A stretch of DNA of 40,932 nt from an alpha proteobacterium SCGC AAA288-N07 (GTDB lineage: Bacteria; Pseudomonadota; Alphaproteobacteria; Pelagibacterales; Pelagibacteraceae), in assembly GCA_000513055.1 (NCBI GenBank), contig AZYB01000007.1:1-40932 (forward strand), read 5' to 3'. The notes under the pieces are model-generated. The model had not been told where the DNA came from. It ran no database searches and was given only the letters and a program-made list of their open reading frames with translations. Within the stretch, counting starts at the first letter, position 1. Each line of letters starts with the position of its first letter. Positions 1 to 8,446 of the stretch are shown here, piece by piece. Position numbers and translations under genes: made by a program.

Positions 1-542
1 TCTTTTGGTCCACCTGCTTCAACGCCAATAAGTTCAACTTGATTTTTGTCATAATCTATAAATTCATTCCAGAAACCCATTGCCGAAGACCCCCCACCTA
101 TACAATTAATTAATTTTAATTTTTTTGGAACTTTTCCAAATTCTTTTTTTACCTGAACTATAAGTTCTCTAGAAATTTGTGCAGTGCTCCAAGCACATAT
201 TTTTATAAATATATTAGGTCCAACTGTCGATCCAACGCACATCGAAGTTGTATCATTATTGGAAACCCAATATCTCATGCATTCACTAACAGCATCCACA
301 AGAGTTCTGCTTCCCGAATTGACGGGAACTATTTCTGCACCATTTTTTCTCATGGCACGACAATTAACTGCTTGACGCACAATGTCTTTGGTTCCCATAA
401 ATATTTTGCATTTAAGACCAAATTTTTTTGCAGCCATACTTAGCATTTTGCCAGCGTAGCCTGCTCCGGTGTCTCCAATTATGTATTTTTTTTTGGCCCT
501 TTTACATAACAGAGCATGAACCGTAGCATTATAGATTTTGTG
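1..542 (-). repeat. Exact inverted copy of an internal trpB segment
   Basis: Position p here matches the complement of position 10871-p inside trpB, from base 1 through 542, and I found no mismatch where I compared. The two 88-codon shadow ORFs in the track (177-443 plus and 10428-10694 minus) are identical in protein sequence. Identity ends abruptly at 543; both sides share a short GCTCCT motif near the junction. The copy lacks both ends of trpB, so it cannot encode a working enzyme. Perfect identity, inverted orientation, a position at the very start of the window and a microhomology junction are what a multiple-displacement-amplification chimera of a single-cell genome produces. A genuine recent inverted duplication is the less likely alternative. 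Confidence 0.9.
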
Positions 543-719
543 GGGCTCCTAACGGGCAGAGAACTTGCTATTAGCACCATGAATAAAGAATATAAATTAA
601 AATACGTGTTTCCTCTTATAGGAAAAGACTTTCTTAAAATGATTTTTGGTTTAAGTGTGTCGATCGGAATCGTATTAGCAATTCACTATATAATTATTCC
701 TAGTGGCTTAGGTTTATAA
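543..719 (+). CDS. 3' end of an unidentified membrane protein, cut by the chimeric junction
   Basis: The last 58 codons of an ORF are open from the junction at 543 to the stop at 719. The codons before 543 belong to the inverted trpB copy and should be ignored, including the ATG at 516 used in the ORF track. The fragment carries a charged stretch followed by one clear hydrophobic segment (MIFGLSVSIGIVLAIHYIII) and a short tail, so it is probably the C-terminal transmembrane helix of a multi-pass protein such as a permease or flippase. I do not recognise the family. It converges with the NDUFA9-like gene, leaving about 20 bases between the stops. Confidence 0.5.
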   Translation, partial: GLLTGRELAISTMNKEYKLKYVFPLIGKDFLKMIFGLSVSIGIVLAIHYIIIPSGLGL

Positions 720-739
720 TTTTCATTTTTCATTACAAC

Positions 740-1681
740 TTATGCAAACTCTCCACCTTTTCTAAATCGCCAAATGTAATCTGGTAGTACTGAATCGATA
801 GTTTTGGGATTAATCTTTAAATTTTTTAATGTTGGATACTTATTGCTAACAATATTATCAAATTTTAACATCTCTATTTGATCCGTTGAAATTAAAGGTT
901 TAGAAAATAATTGAAAAAACTTTGCTGGAAATGATGCGAGTGCCCACGGAATAGGAATAAGTAATCTTTTCTTTTTTATTTGCTTTAATAAAATTTCCAT
1001 CAGCTCTTTAAAAGTAAATGTCTGGGGTCCTCCTAGTTCAAAAATATTTTCACTAATTTCTTCTTTTTCTAAAACTGCTACTATAGATTTTGCTACATCT
1101 CCTACGTAGATAGGCTGAAAATAAGTTAGACCTCCACCAATTAAAGGTAGCACAGGAAGAAATTCGGCTAGTGAAGCAAATTTATTAAAAAATTGATCTT
1201 CTGGACCAAATACTAAACTAGGCCTTAAAATTACAGAATTATTGAAATTGTTTAAAATATTTTTTTCTCCTTTTAATTTTGATTTCATATATTGTGAACT
1301 AGCATTTTCATTGATTAAAGCACTAATGTGAACAAGTTTTTCAATATTAAGTTCACTACATAGTTTTGATAAAAGGTCAGGAAATATTGCATGAATATTA
1401 TTAAAACTTTGTCTCTTAGTTTGATATAAAATCCCTACACAATTAATTACTACATCTGAATTTTTTATTAATGTTCTTAAATTTTCTTTATCAAAGAGAT
1501 TTACTTTTTCTAGGTCAATTTGACCTGGATTTCCAAGTGGTTTTAAATATCCATGTAAATAAGGTGATCGAGTAGCAACAACTATTCTAAAGTCTTTTTC
1601 TGTCAATCTTCTAATTAAATGTCTTCCTATAAATCCACTGGCGCCGAAGACTGTAATGATTTTACCTGTGTTTTTTTGCAT
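740..1681 (-). CDS. Complex I NDUFA9-family NAD(P)-binding protein
   Basis: This 313-residue protein is of the atypical short-chain dehydrogenase / epimerase type. The N-terminal Rossmann motif VFGASGFIGRHLIRRL (about residues 11-26) binds NAD(P). Further motifs are VINCVGIL, VHISAL, a YMKSKLKGE segment standing where extended SDRs have YxxxK, and an SVILRPSLVFGPEDQF stretch typical of the NDUFA9/NmrA-like group. In mitochondria and Alphaproteobacteria this family is an accessory subunit of NADH dehydrogenase, with a tightly bound nucleotide and no demonstrated catalysis. Length is normal. It is divergent from RNase D, with the two starts about 35 bases apart, so the promoters must share that short gap. 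Confidence 0.85.
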   Translation of the reverse strand: MQKNTGKIITVFGASGFIGRHLIRRLTEKDFRIVVATRSPYLHGYLKPLGNPGQIDLEKVNLFDKENLRTLIKNSDVVINCVGILYQTKRQSFNNIHAIFPDLLSKLCSELNIEKLVHISALINENASSQYMKSKLKGEKNILNNFNNSVILRPSLVFGPEDQFFNKFASLAEFLPVLPLIGGGLTYFQPIYVGDVAKSIVAVLEKEEISENIFELGGPQTFTFKELMEILLKQIKKKRLLIPIPWALASFPAKFFQLFSKPLISTDQIEMLKFDNIVSNKYPTLKNLKINPKTIDSVLPDYIWRFRKGGEFA

Positions 1682-1715
1682 TTTGATATTAATAACATTA
1701 TATATAAATTTAGAT

Positions 1716-2348
1716 ATGACTAAAATTTATAAGTTTGAAGATGATATTTCATCAGATGCATTAAAAGAGTTAGAAAAGCATTCTAGCCTTGCAATAGATA
1801 CTGAGGGGTCTGGTTTACAAATTCCTCACAGAGATAAATTAAGTTTAATTCAATTAAGCACAGGACAAAATGATGCATGGATAATTTCTCCAAATAGAAA
1901 AACATATAAAGCTCCAAATATTGTTAAAATTTTAGAAAATAACAAAATTACAAAAATTGGCCATTATTTACGATATGATGTAAGTGGTTTGGAATATTTT
2001 TTAAAATGTGAAGTAAAGAATATCTGGGATAGTAAAGTTTGTAGTAAACTAGTTAGGACCTATAGTCAAAACCATGGCTTGAAAGACCTTGTTTTAGAAT
2101 TTTGTGGAAAAAAATTAGATAAACGACTTAGTAGCAGTGATTGGAATAAAAACTTGAACGAACTTACAGATGCTCAGCTACAGTACTGTAGTAATGATGT
2201 TATATATTTACATAAAATAAAGGATGAACTCCACAAAATGTTAATTCGTGAACAAAGATTAGAACTTTATGAAAGTTGCATGAAATTTTTAAAAACGAGA
2301 ATTAAGTTGGATCAAAGCGGATTTACTGAAGATATATTTCAACATTAA
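1716..2348 (+). CDS. rnd: Ribonuclease D (short form, 3'-5' exonuclease)
   Basis: This is a DEDDy 3'-5' exoribonuclease that trims tRNA and other small RNA 3' ends. I start it at the ATG at 1716 (210 residues) rather than 1656: the upstream 20 codons are a hydrophobic stretch overlapping the divergent gene, whereas MTKIYKFEDD is a normal RNase D beginning. Visible motifs are AIDTEGSGL (Exo I, D28/E30), IGHYLRYDVSGL (Exo II, D88) and YCSNDVIYL (Exo III, Y157/D161). The HRDC domains of E. coli RNase D are absent, as usual for the short alphaproteobacterial form. Its stop overlaps the kdsD start by one base, so the two are translationally coupled. Confidence 0.9.
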   Translation: MTKIYKFEDDISSDALKELEKHSSLAIDTEGSGLQIPHRDKLSLIQLSTGQNDAWIISPNRKTYKAPNIVKILENNKITKIGHYLRYDVSGLEYFLKCEVKNIWDSKVCSKLVRTYSQNHGLKDLVLEFCGKKLDKRLSSSDWNKNLNELTDAQLQYCSNDVIYLHKIKDELHKMLIREQRLELYESCMKFLKTRIKLDQSGFTEDIFQH

Positions 2349-3319
2349 TGAACAAAGACTTACAAATAGCTAAAAAAACAGTTCAAACAGAAATACAAGC
2401 TTTAAAAAAACTTTCAGCTAGTTTTGGGCGTTTGTCACAATTCTCTAAAGCCGTTAATTTAATTTCAAAAATAAGAGGTAAATGTTTAGTTGTCGGTGTA
2501 GGAAAGAGTCATCTGTGTGGTCTTAATATATCCGCTACATTAGCAAGTCTAGGAACACCAAGTATTGCATTCTCAGCAAATGACTTGCAACACGGGGGCT
2601 TGGGAGCAATACAAAAAAATTATGATATCCTTTTAGTATTAAGTGTATCGGGAGAATCTTCAGAATTAAATAGCATATTAAGATATGCAAATAGACATAA
2701 CATTCCAGTAATTGGTGTAAGTTGTAAATTGGCATCAATGTTAATTAAACATTCAAATATAAAAATTGTATTACCTAAAGTTGCAGAAGCTGGCCACAGC
2801 TTAGCGCCAACTTCTTCGACATTAAATTTTCTTTCATGGGGTCACGCACTTGGAATAGCTTTAATGAAAAGAAAAAAGTGGACAAATAAAAAATTTGTTG
2901 CCACACATCCGTCTGGGTCACTAAGCACAGCTTTGATTCAAGTAGGTGAAATTATGTCCAAAGGAAAGACGATTCCACTTGTTTTTTCTAATAGTACAAT
3001 GAAAAAAGCAGTAACAGAAATGAACAAAAAAAAAATGGGATTGGTTTGTATAAAAGTTGGAAATAGAATTATGCTTTTGACAGATGGCGATATTCGAAGA
3101 CACTCGAATAATTTATATAAGAAAAAAATCGTAAAAGTTGCTACAAAGAATCCAACCTGGATTGCAGATATAGATACTGCTCTTTCTGCAATCAATACAA
3201 TGAATAAAAAAGGCATAACATCTCTCTTAGTAACAAGAAAAAAGGATATAAAAAAAAAGAGTAAAAGACTGATAGGTATCTTGCATATGCATAAGGCTTT
3301 GGCTCTAGGAATAAAATAA
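2348..3319 (+). CDS. kdsD: Arabinose-5-phosphate isomerase, SIS plus two CBS domains
   Basis: KdsD converts D-ribulose-5-phosphate to D-arabinose-5-phosphate, the first step to the LPS sugar Kdo. The 323-residue length and architecture fit: a SIS domain (about 40-185) followed by two CBS domains (about 205-320) containing MLLTDGDIRRH. The context before lptC/lptB also fits. The SIS active-site region is unusual: GVGKSHLCG replaces the usual GxGKSGHIG, and SANDLQHGGLGAIQ replaces the usual PAEAxHGDLGMI, although the histidine and SGES motif remain. The C-terminal part of the SIS domain has TSSTLNFLSWGHALGIAL where TSSTTATLALGDALA is expected. Activity is likely but should not be assumed. Confidence 0.82.
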   Translation: MNKDLQIAKKTVQTEIQALKKLSASFGRLSQFSKAVNLISKIRGKCLVVGVGKSHLCGLNISATLASLGTPSIAFSANDLQHGGLGAIQKNYDILLVLSVSGESSELNSILRYANRHNIPVIGVSCKLASMLIKHSNIKIVLPKVAEAGHSLAPTSSTLNFLSWGHALGIALMKRKKWTNKKFVATHPSGSLSTALIQVGEIMSKGKTIPLVFSNSTMKKAVTEMNKKKMGLVCIKVGNRIMLLTDGDIRRHSNNLYKKKIVKVATKNPTWIADIDTALSAINTMNKKGITSLLVTRKKDIKKKSKRLIGILHMHKALALGIK

Positions 3320-3906
3320 TGAAGAAAAAAAATATTATTCAGATTTCTCTTGTTATATTAGGTATAGTATTACTTTTTAATACTTATTATTCCAACGATA
3401 AAGACAAGGTTGTCGAAGAAATAGATAAAAATATTTTAAAAGAAGATTTTGGCAATGTAACAGAAGATACTGTTAACATGATAAAGAATGCTAATTATTC
3501 TGGAGAATCTGGGGGCACATTTTATGAATTAAATGCTGACATAGCAGAAATAAAATATGATAATCAAAATATTAGCCACCTCCAAGGTGTTACAGCTGTT
3601 ATTAAACTGGGCAATTTGAGAACAATCAATATCCGTTCCGATAAAGCTATGTTTGATAAAACAAGCAATGATACTAAATTTTTTGGTAATGTGTTGGTTA
3701 CTGAACAAGATAACATAATAACTTGCAATAATCTTGACCTGCTAATGTCAGCGTCAACTCTGTCGGCATATAATTCCGTTAAATATAAAAATTCAAAAAA
3801 TTCATATGTGTTGGCTGATAAAGTTGATATTGATATGATAACAAAAAAGGCAAATATTTTTATGTACAAAAAAGATGATAAAGTACGCGTAAAATATATA
3901 AATTAG
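3319..3906 (+). CDS. lptC: LPS export periplasmic/bitopic protein LptC
   Basis: This 195-residue protein has one N-terminal membrane helix (IIQISLVILGIVLLF) and then a periplasmic beta-rich part with regularly spaced strands (ADIAEIKYDNQ, INIRSDKAMFD, TKFFGNVLVTEQ), as in the LptC/LptA beta-jellyroll fold. LptC receives LPS from the LptB2FG ABC transporter and hands it to LptA. It overlaps kdsD by one base and precedes lptB, the standard alphaproteobacterial order except that lptA is missing from its usual place between them. LptC is poorly conserved in sequence, so the name rests on topology and context as much as on motifs. Confidence 0.75.
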   Translation: MKKKNIIQISLVILGIVLLFNTYYSNDKDKVVEEIDKNILKEDFGNVTEDTVNMIKNANYSGESGGTFYELNADIAEIKYDNQNISHLQGVTAVIKLGNLRTINIRSDKAMFDKTSNDTKFFGNVLVTEQDNIITCNNLDLLMSASTLSAYNSVKYKNSKNSYVLADKVDIDMITKKANIFMYKKDDKVRVKYIN

Positions 3907-3915
3907 TTCAAAATC

Positions 3916-4689
3916 ATGGGAATTAAACGATTCAGGATAATTAAATTTAAAAATCGCAAACCTATTTTATCTTTAAAAAATATTATTAAAAGTTATGGTA
4001 AAAGACCTGTTTTGAAGGGATTAAGTTTCGATGTGTTCCCTGCACAGATACGTGGTCTGCTTGGCCCTAATGGCAGCGGCAAAACTACCATTTTCCAAAT
4101 AATCATGGGCATTATCAAGCCAAATAAAGGTGAAGTTAGAATAAATAATGAATTAGTAAATAAACTACCTATACATGTTAGAGCTGTTAATCATAAGATT
4201 GGATATGTCCCTCAGGTCGGTGGGTATCTAATTAACTTATCCGTACGAGACAATATAGAAGCCTTTGCAGAAATCCATTTTAAAGATTCAAGAGAAAGGA
4301 ATGAAAGGGTACAAACTATTATTTCTGAGTTTAATCTAGATCCTATTTCTTCTTTAAAAGCCGCAAATATATCAGGTGGTGAAAAGAGGAGATTGTCAAT
4401 TGGGATCGCCATGATTAGTAAACCTCGTTTAATACTTTTGGACGAACCTTTCTCAGCTCTTGATCCGCAAACAATTGAAATGATCAAAAATCTTATACTA
4501 CAACTTCAAAAGCTAAATATTGCATGCATAGTCAGTGATCATCAAGCTGCATCTATTCTTGAAATTTCAGATTCAACTCTCATACTTGGGAATGGCACTA
4601 TAATCGCAGATGACACGCCTAAACGACTCTTAGCTGACGCACGTGCCAGGGCAATTTACTTTGGGGAACATTTCTCGAGCCCTTTCTAA
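3916..4689 (+). CDS. lptB: LPS export ABC transporter ATP-binding protein LptB
   Basis: This 257-residue ABC ATPase powers LPS extraction from the inner membrane. Walker A is GPNGSGKTT (50-58), the Q-loop YVPQ, the signature ISGGEKRRLSIG, Walker B RLILLDEP and the H-loop VSDHQA. Gene order after kdsD and lptC supports LptB over a generic ABC ATPase. Several positions drift from the usual LptB wording: DEPFSALDP rather than DEPFAGVDP, and SDHQA rather than TDHNV. The rpoN and hpf genes that often follow lptB in Alphaproteobacteria are absent; aroA follows after six bases. Confidence 0.85.
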   Translation: MGIKRFRIIKFKNRKPILSLKNIIKSYGKRPVLKGLSFDVFPAQIRGLLGPNGSGKTTIFQIIMGIIKPNKGEVRINNELVNKLPIHVRAVNHKIGYVPQVGGYLINLSVRDNIEAFAEIHFKDSRERNERVQTIISEFNLDPISSLKAANISGGEKRRLSIGIAMISKPRLILLDEPFSALDPQTIEMIKNLILQLQKLNIACIVSDHQAASILEISDSTLILGNGTIIADDTPKRLLADARARAIYFGEHFSSPF

Positions 4690-4695
4690 AAACTA

Positions 4696-6042
4696 ATGAA
4701 ATCTTTTTCGGTAATTATTAAAAAAAAAATAAATAAATTTAATAAATCTATATCTGTTCCAGGTGATAAATCTTGTTCGATTAGATTTTTTTTTATATCA
4801 AGTCTAGCCTATGGTGTTTCGTGTGCTAGGGGAATTAACTCAAACTCTCAAGATGTATTAACTACAATAAAAATTTTTAAACAATTGGGGGTAAAAATAT
4901 TAAAAAAAAAAGGTATATATTATGTTTATTCAAACGGCCTTGATTCCTATAAAACAAAAAATAGTCTAAAATTTGACTGCCAAAATTCTGGAACCGTTAG
5001 TCGTCTTTTGCCCTCTGTCCTTTTGAATTATAAACAAAAATTTTTTTTAGATGGTGATTTTACACTTCGTAGAAGAGATATGAAAAGAGTAATTGAACCT
5101 TTAGAAAAATTTGGAATGAGTTTTTATCCCTCTAAAAAAAACACTCTACCTTTAACCGTTCAGGGTACCGAATTTTCGATAGGTGGTAATACCTTTGTGC
5201 AAAATTTATCTTCAGCTCAGCAAAAGACACTATTGATTTTTGCATCAATTCTTTCTCCAGGATTATCAACCATTATAGCAAAGAAGTCGAGAACGCATAC
5301 CGAACTCATGCTTTCTCATTTTAAAGCAGGTATTAAAGTTATTAAGAAAAAAAACTTTGATGTAATCAAAGTCAAAGGTCAAAAAGATTTTAGAGGGACA
5401 GAGGTAAACATAGGAGGGGATATCAGTTCTGCTATTTTTTTAATAGCGCTCACAATTTTAAGCAAAAATTCAAAAATCAGAATCAAAAATGTAAATTTGA
5501 ATCCTTCAAGAACAGCTATACTTTTTATTTTACAAAAAATGAATGCACAAATATCAATTAAAAATAAAAGAATCAAATCTAATGAGATCATCGGAGATAT
5601 TTGTGCTGAAAGTTCATCAAATTTAAAATCTATTATTTGTCCTAAATCATTAAATAGTAATTTAATAGATGACTTCGTTATCCTATTTCTAATAGCAGGA
5701 AAATCTAAAGGAATTTCATATTTTTCAGAACTTAAAGAATTAAGACAGAAAGAATCTGACCGCCTTAGCATTTCTTCTAGGATTTTAAATCAAATTGGAA
5801 TAAAAACAAAAATCATTAAAGACTCAATAAAAATTTGGGGAAACCCAAACTTAAGTTGTAAAAATAAAACCTACAAAATATCTTGTCACTATGACCATCG
5901 AATCGCTATGATGAGCATTATTATGGGTTTAGTTAGTTTGGGAGGTAAATTTAAAATTTCTGACGGCCACAGTATTGCTACTAGCTTTCCCTCGTTCCTT
6001 GCCATTATAAAATCTCTCGGGGGAAAATATGAAATTAAATAA
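4696..6042 (+). CDS. aroA: 3-phosphoshikimate 1-carboxyvinyltransferase (EPSP synthase)
   Basis: AroA joins shikimate-3-phosphate and phosphoenolpyruvate to give EPSP on the chorismate pathway, which feeds trpF/trpB/trpA downstream. The 448-residue length is normal. Visible signatures are PGDKS (substrate lysine), LRRRDMKRVIEPL, NPSRTAIL, ELRQKESDRLS and HYDHRIAMMS. Some usually fixed positions differ: DKSCSIR instead of DKSISHR, QNSGT instead of GNSGT, and SRTHTE instead of SRDHTE. The substrate-binding lysine, serine and arginine in the first motif are kept. The gene overlaps cmk by 14 bases, the usual aroA-cmk-rpsA order in Alphaproteobacteria. Confidence 0.93.
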   Translation: MKSFSVIIKKKINKFNKSISVPGDKSCSIRFFFISSLAYGVSCARGINSNSQDVLTTIKIFKQLGVKILKKKGIYYVYSNGLDSYKTKNSLKFDCQNSGTVSRLLPSVLLNYKQKFFLDGDFTLRRRDMKRVIEPLEKFGMSFYPSKKNTLPLTVQGTEFSIGGNTFVQNLSSAQQKTLLIFASILSPGLSTIIAKKSRTHTELMLSHFKAGIKVIKKKNFDVIKVKGQKDFRGTEVNIGGDISSAIFLIALTILSKNSKIRIKNVNLNPSRTAILFILQKMNAQISIKNKRIKSNEIIGDICAESSSNLKSIICPKSLNSNLIDDFVILFLIAGKSKGISYFSELKELRQKESDRLSISSRILNQIGIKTKIIKDSIKIWGNPNLSCKNKTYKISCHYDHRIAMMSIIMGLVSLGGKFKISDGHSIATSFPSFLAIIKSLGGKYEIK

Positions 6043-6697
6043 TTCATTTTCGTTAAGAATCGCCTGCGATGGGGAAAGTGCTAGTGGAAAGAGTTTTGCC
6101 AGCAAAGCTATTAGCAAAAAATATAAACTTTTTTGTTTGAACTCTGGTTTGTTGTTTCGTTTTGCAAGCCTCCTGATTTTAAAATATAGGCCAAAAAAAA
6201 TTATTCCATTTCTCAAAAAAAAATTCAATAATTTAAATTATAAAAAAATAACCCGACTTAATCTACATACTCAAGAAATCAGCGAGCACGTTGTCATTCT
6301 AGCTCAGAAGAAAAACTTACGCACTATAATAAAAATAGTTCAAAAAAAAAATATAAAAAAATATCCTCGAATATTAATTGAAGGAAGGGACAGTTCCAGT
6401 GTCATTTTAAGAAAAAACCCACGTTATGATTTAGCCTTTTATTTTAAATGTAACTTACATACTGCTAGTTTACGAAGGTGGCGTGACTTAAAAAAAAAAG
6501 TGCCATTCGAAATTGTCAAGAAAACCCTTCGAGCAAGAACAAGAACCGATAAATTGAGAAAAAATAATCCCTTGAAAAAGGTGTCCGATGCTGTACTAAT
6601 ACGAACCGATATTTTACATAAACAAGCGGTAATTGCTAAAATGTCAAAGGAAATTGAGAAAAAATTAAAAAAAAAATATGGAAATGGAAGTCTTTAA
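6029..6697 (+). CDS. cmk: (d)CMP kinase, divergent
   Basis: Cytidylate kinase phosphorylates (d)CMP with ATP. The P-loop is DGESASGKSF (residues 14-23), followed by LNSGLLFRFASL, equivalent to the usual LDTGLLYRAVA, and IEGRDSSSVIL near residue 115, in the place of the strongly conserved DGRDIGTVVFP. A lid-like RRWRDLKKK segment follows. Identity is supported by the aroA-cmk-rpsA order and by length (222 residues). The loss of IGT in GRDIGT and of the GPAASGKGT wording makes this a fast-evolving Cmk. The gene overlaps both neighbours: 14 bases with aroA and 20 with rpsA. Confidence 0.82.
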   Translation: MKLNNSFSLRIACDGESASGKSFASKAISKKYKLFCLNSGLLFRFASLLILKYRPKKIIPFLKKKFNNLNYKKITRLNLHTQEISEHVVILAQKKNLRTIIKIVQKKNIKKYPRILIEGRDSSSVILRKNPRYDLAFYFKCNLHTASLRRWRDLKKKVPFEIVKKTLRARTRTDKLRKNNPLKKVSDAVLIRTDILHKQAVIAKMSKEIEKKLKKKYGNGSL

Positions 6698-8444
6698 GGA
6701 TCTAAAAAATTCACCTAAAAATAAAGAATTTGCTAATTTATTAAGCAAGCAATTTGAGAAGGAATATATTCGAGAAGGAAAAGTTTACAAAGGCACTATA
6801 ACAAAAATAAATCCAAAGATATGCTGGGTAGAATTAGAATCCGCAAAAAGTGAAGGAACGCTCGGAGATGAAGAAATTAAAATTCTGAAAGAAGAAGGTC
6901 TGTTAAATCTAAATCAAACCATAAATGTAATGGTGGTTAAATTGGAGTCTAAATCAGGCGATCTAGTTATAAGTTTTGATCGTGCACGCAAGTTAGACAA
7001 ATGGAATGTTCTTTTGAAGGCATATCAAGAAAAAAAAGAAGTGACGGGCCGCATCGTTTCCAGAATTAAAGGGGGATACTGCTGCTCAATAAATGGTGCT
7101 CTTGCATTTTTGCCTTCATCACAGGTAGCGTTAACTCAACTTAAAAATAATGAATTAAATCAATTAATGAAAGAACCACAAAGATTTCTTGTGGTTAAGG
7201 CTGATGAACTGAGGGGCAATGTAGTGGTCAGCAGAAGAGCTATATTAGAGACCATACAGAATGCGTCAAAAGAAGAAATATTAAAAAAGTATAAAGTTGG
7301 ACAGATTGTTGAGGGTACTTGTAAAAATATTGTGCCATATGGGTGTTTTTTTGATCTAGATGGCGAGGTTGACGTTTTATGCCATATAAATGAAATAAGT
7401 TACAGCCGAATTAATCATCCCAATGAACTTTTTGAAATAGGGCAGCGTTTCGTGAAATTGAAAATCATTGGCATAGATAAAGACACAAAAAGAATTAGTG
7501 TATCCTGCAAACAAGTTAAGCCCGATCCATTTGCTACAAAAATAGATTCCTATAAAGAAGGTCAAATAGTACACAACTGTGTAGTCGAGCGCGTTATGGA
7601 ATATGGTGCATTTGTAGCATTAGAAGATTCTCTACAAGGATTGGTACATAGTACTCATTGCAGTTATAAAAAAAATATTTCACCGAGAAAAATTCTGAGT
7701 GTTTCACAAAAAGTTTCTTGCAAAATACTTTCTATACAAAAAGACCAGAGGAGGATTTCTTTAAGTATAAAAGATTGTTTATCTAACCCTTGGGATGAAT
7801 TTGAGAAGAAATTTGAAATTAATTCCGATATTCCAACAACAATTACTGATATCAGTGATTATGCAATTCATACTAATATAAAAGGTCATGAAGAACTAGC
7901 CGCCATAATACATAAAGATGATTTAGCTTGGTCTGAAAAAGAGCAAGATCTTAAAAAATTTAAAAAAGGTGAAGAAATTACAGCTAAGTTGTTGACTTTT
8001 AATCGTGACAAAGAACTTATACGGCTTGGGTTAAAACAGAAACTTCCTGACCCGCTAGATTATTTTAAAGATAAAGTAAACGAAATTTTAACAGTTAAAA
8101 TTTTAGAAACTGAAGAAAATGGTTTAATAGTAACAGCTATTGGCTGTCCAGATTTAAAAATACTGATTAAGAAAAATAACCTAAGTATGCATAAAGAAGA
8201 TTGCAGGGTTTCAAGATTCAATCCTGGTGACCGTATTGATTCGATTCTAACTGAATTAAATTTAAAGCGCAGGAAGATAGCTTTAAGTATTAAAGCTTTA
8301 GAGTTAAGACAGACTGAAGATGCAATAAAAAAGTTTGGATCGGTTTCAAGTGGAAGAGCACTTCCATTTGCTGATCTTTCTAATACTCTTAAAAAAAAAG
8401 ATAAAAAAATTATTCAGAAAAAAAGTAAAAAAGAAGAAAAATAA
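6678..8444 (+). CDS. rpsA: 30S ribosomal protein S1
   Basis: This 588-residue S1 has six S1/OB-fold repeats, seen as recurring units such as GRIVSRIKGGY, VEGTCKNIVPYGCFFDLDG, VERVMEYGAFVALEDSLQGLVH and RISVSCKQVKPDPF. S1 binds mRNA 5' regions and brings them to the 30S subunit, which matters in a genome where many genes lack a clear Shine-Dalgarno. The start could be 6678 or the in-frame ATG at 6684; both lie within cmk. The tail is lysine-rich. Repeat spacing and length are ordinary for proteobacterial S1. Confidence 0.93.
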   Translation: MEMEVFKDLKNSPKNKEFANLLSKQFEKEYIREGKVYKGTITKINPKICWVELESAKSEGTLGDEEIKILKEEGLLNLNQTINVMVVKLESKSGDLVISFDRARKLDKWNVLLKAYQEKKEVTGRIVSRIKGGYCCSINGALAFLPSSQVALTQLKNNELNQLMKEPQRFLVVKADELRGNVVVSRRAILETIQNASKEEILKKYKVGQIVEGTCKNIVPYGCFFDLDGEVDVLCHINEISYSRINHPNELFEIGQRFVKLKIIGIDKDTKRISVSCKQVKPDPFATKIDSYKEGQIVHNCVVERVMEYGAFVALEDSLQGLVHSTHCSYKKNISPRKILSVSQKVSCKILSIQKDQRRISLSIKDCLSNPWDEFEKKFEINSDIPTTITDISDYAIHTNIKGHEELAAIIHKDDLAWSEKEQDLKKFKKGEEITAKLLTFNRDKELIRLGLKQKLPDPLDYFKDKVNEILTVKILETEENGLIVTAIGCPDLKILIKKNNLSMHKEDCRVSRFNPGDRIDSILTELNLKRRKIALSIKALELRQTEDAIKKFGSVSSGRALPFADLSNTLKKKDKKIIQKKSKKEEK

Positions 8445-8446
8445 AA

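Noticed and set aside
177-443. Plus-strand 88-residue ORF
   Set aside because: It is a shadow of trpB in the inverted copy, identical to the shadow at 10428-10694.
516-719. 67-residue ORF starting at 516 in the track
   Set aside because: The first nine codons lie in the inverted trpB copy; only the part from 543 is genuine.
1656-1715. N-terminal extension of RNase D
   Set aside because: It overlaps the divergent NDUFA9-like gene and has no RNase D similarity; the ATG at 1716 fits the family.
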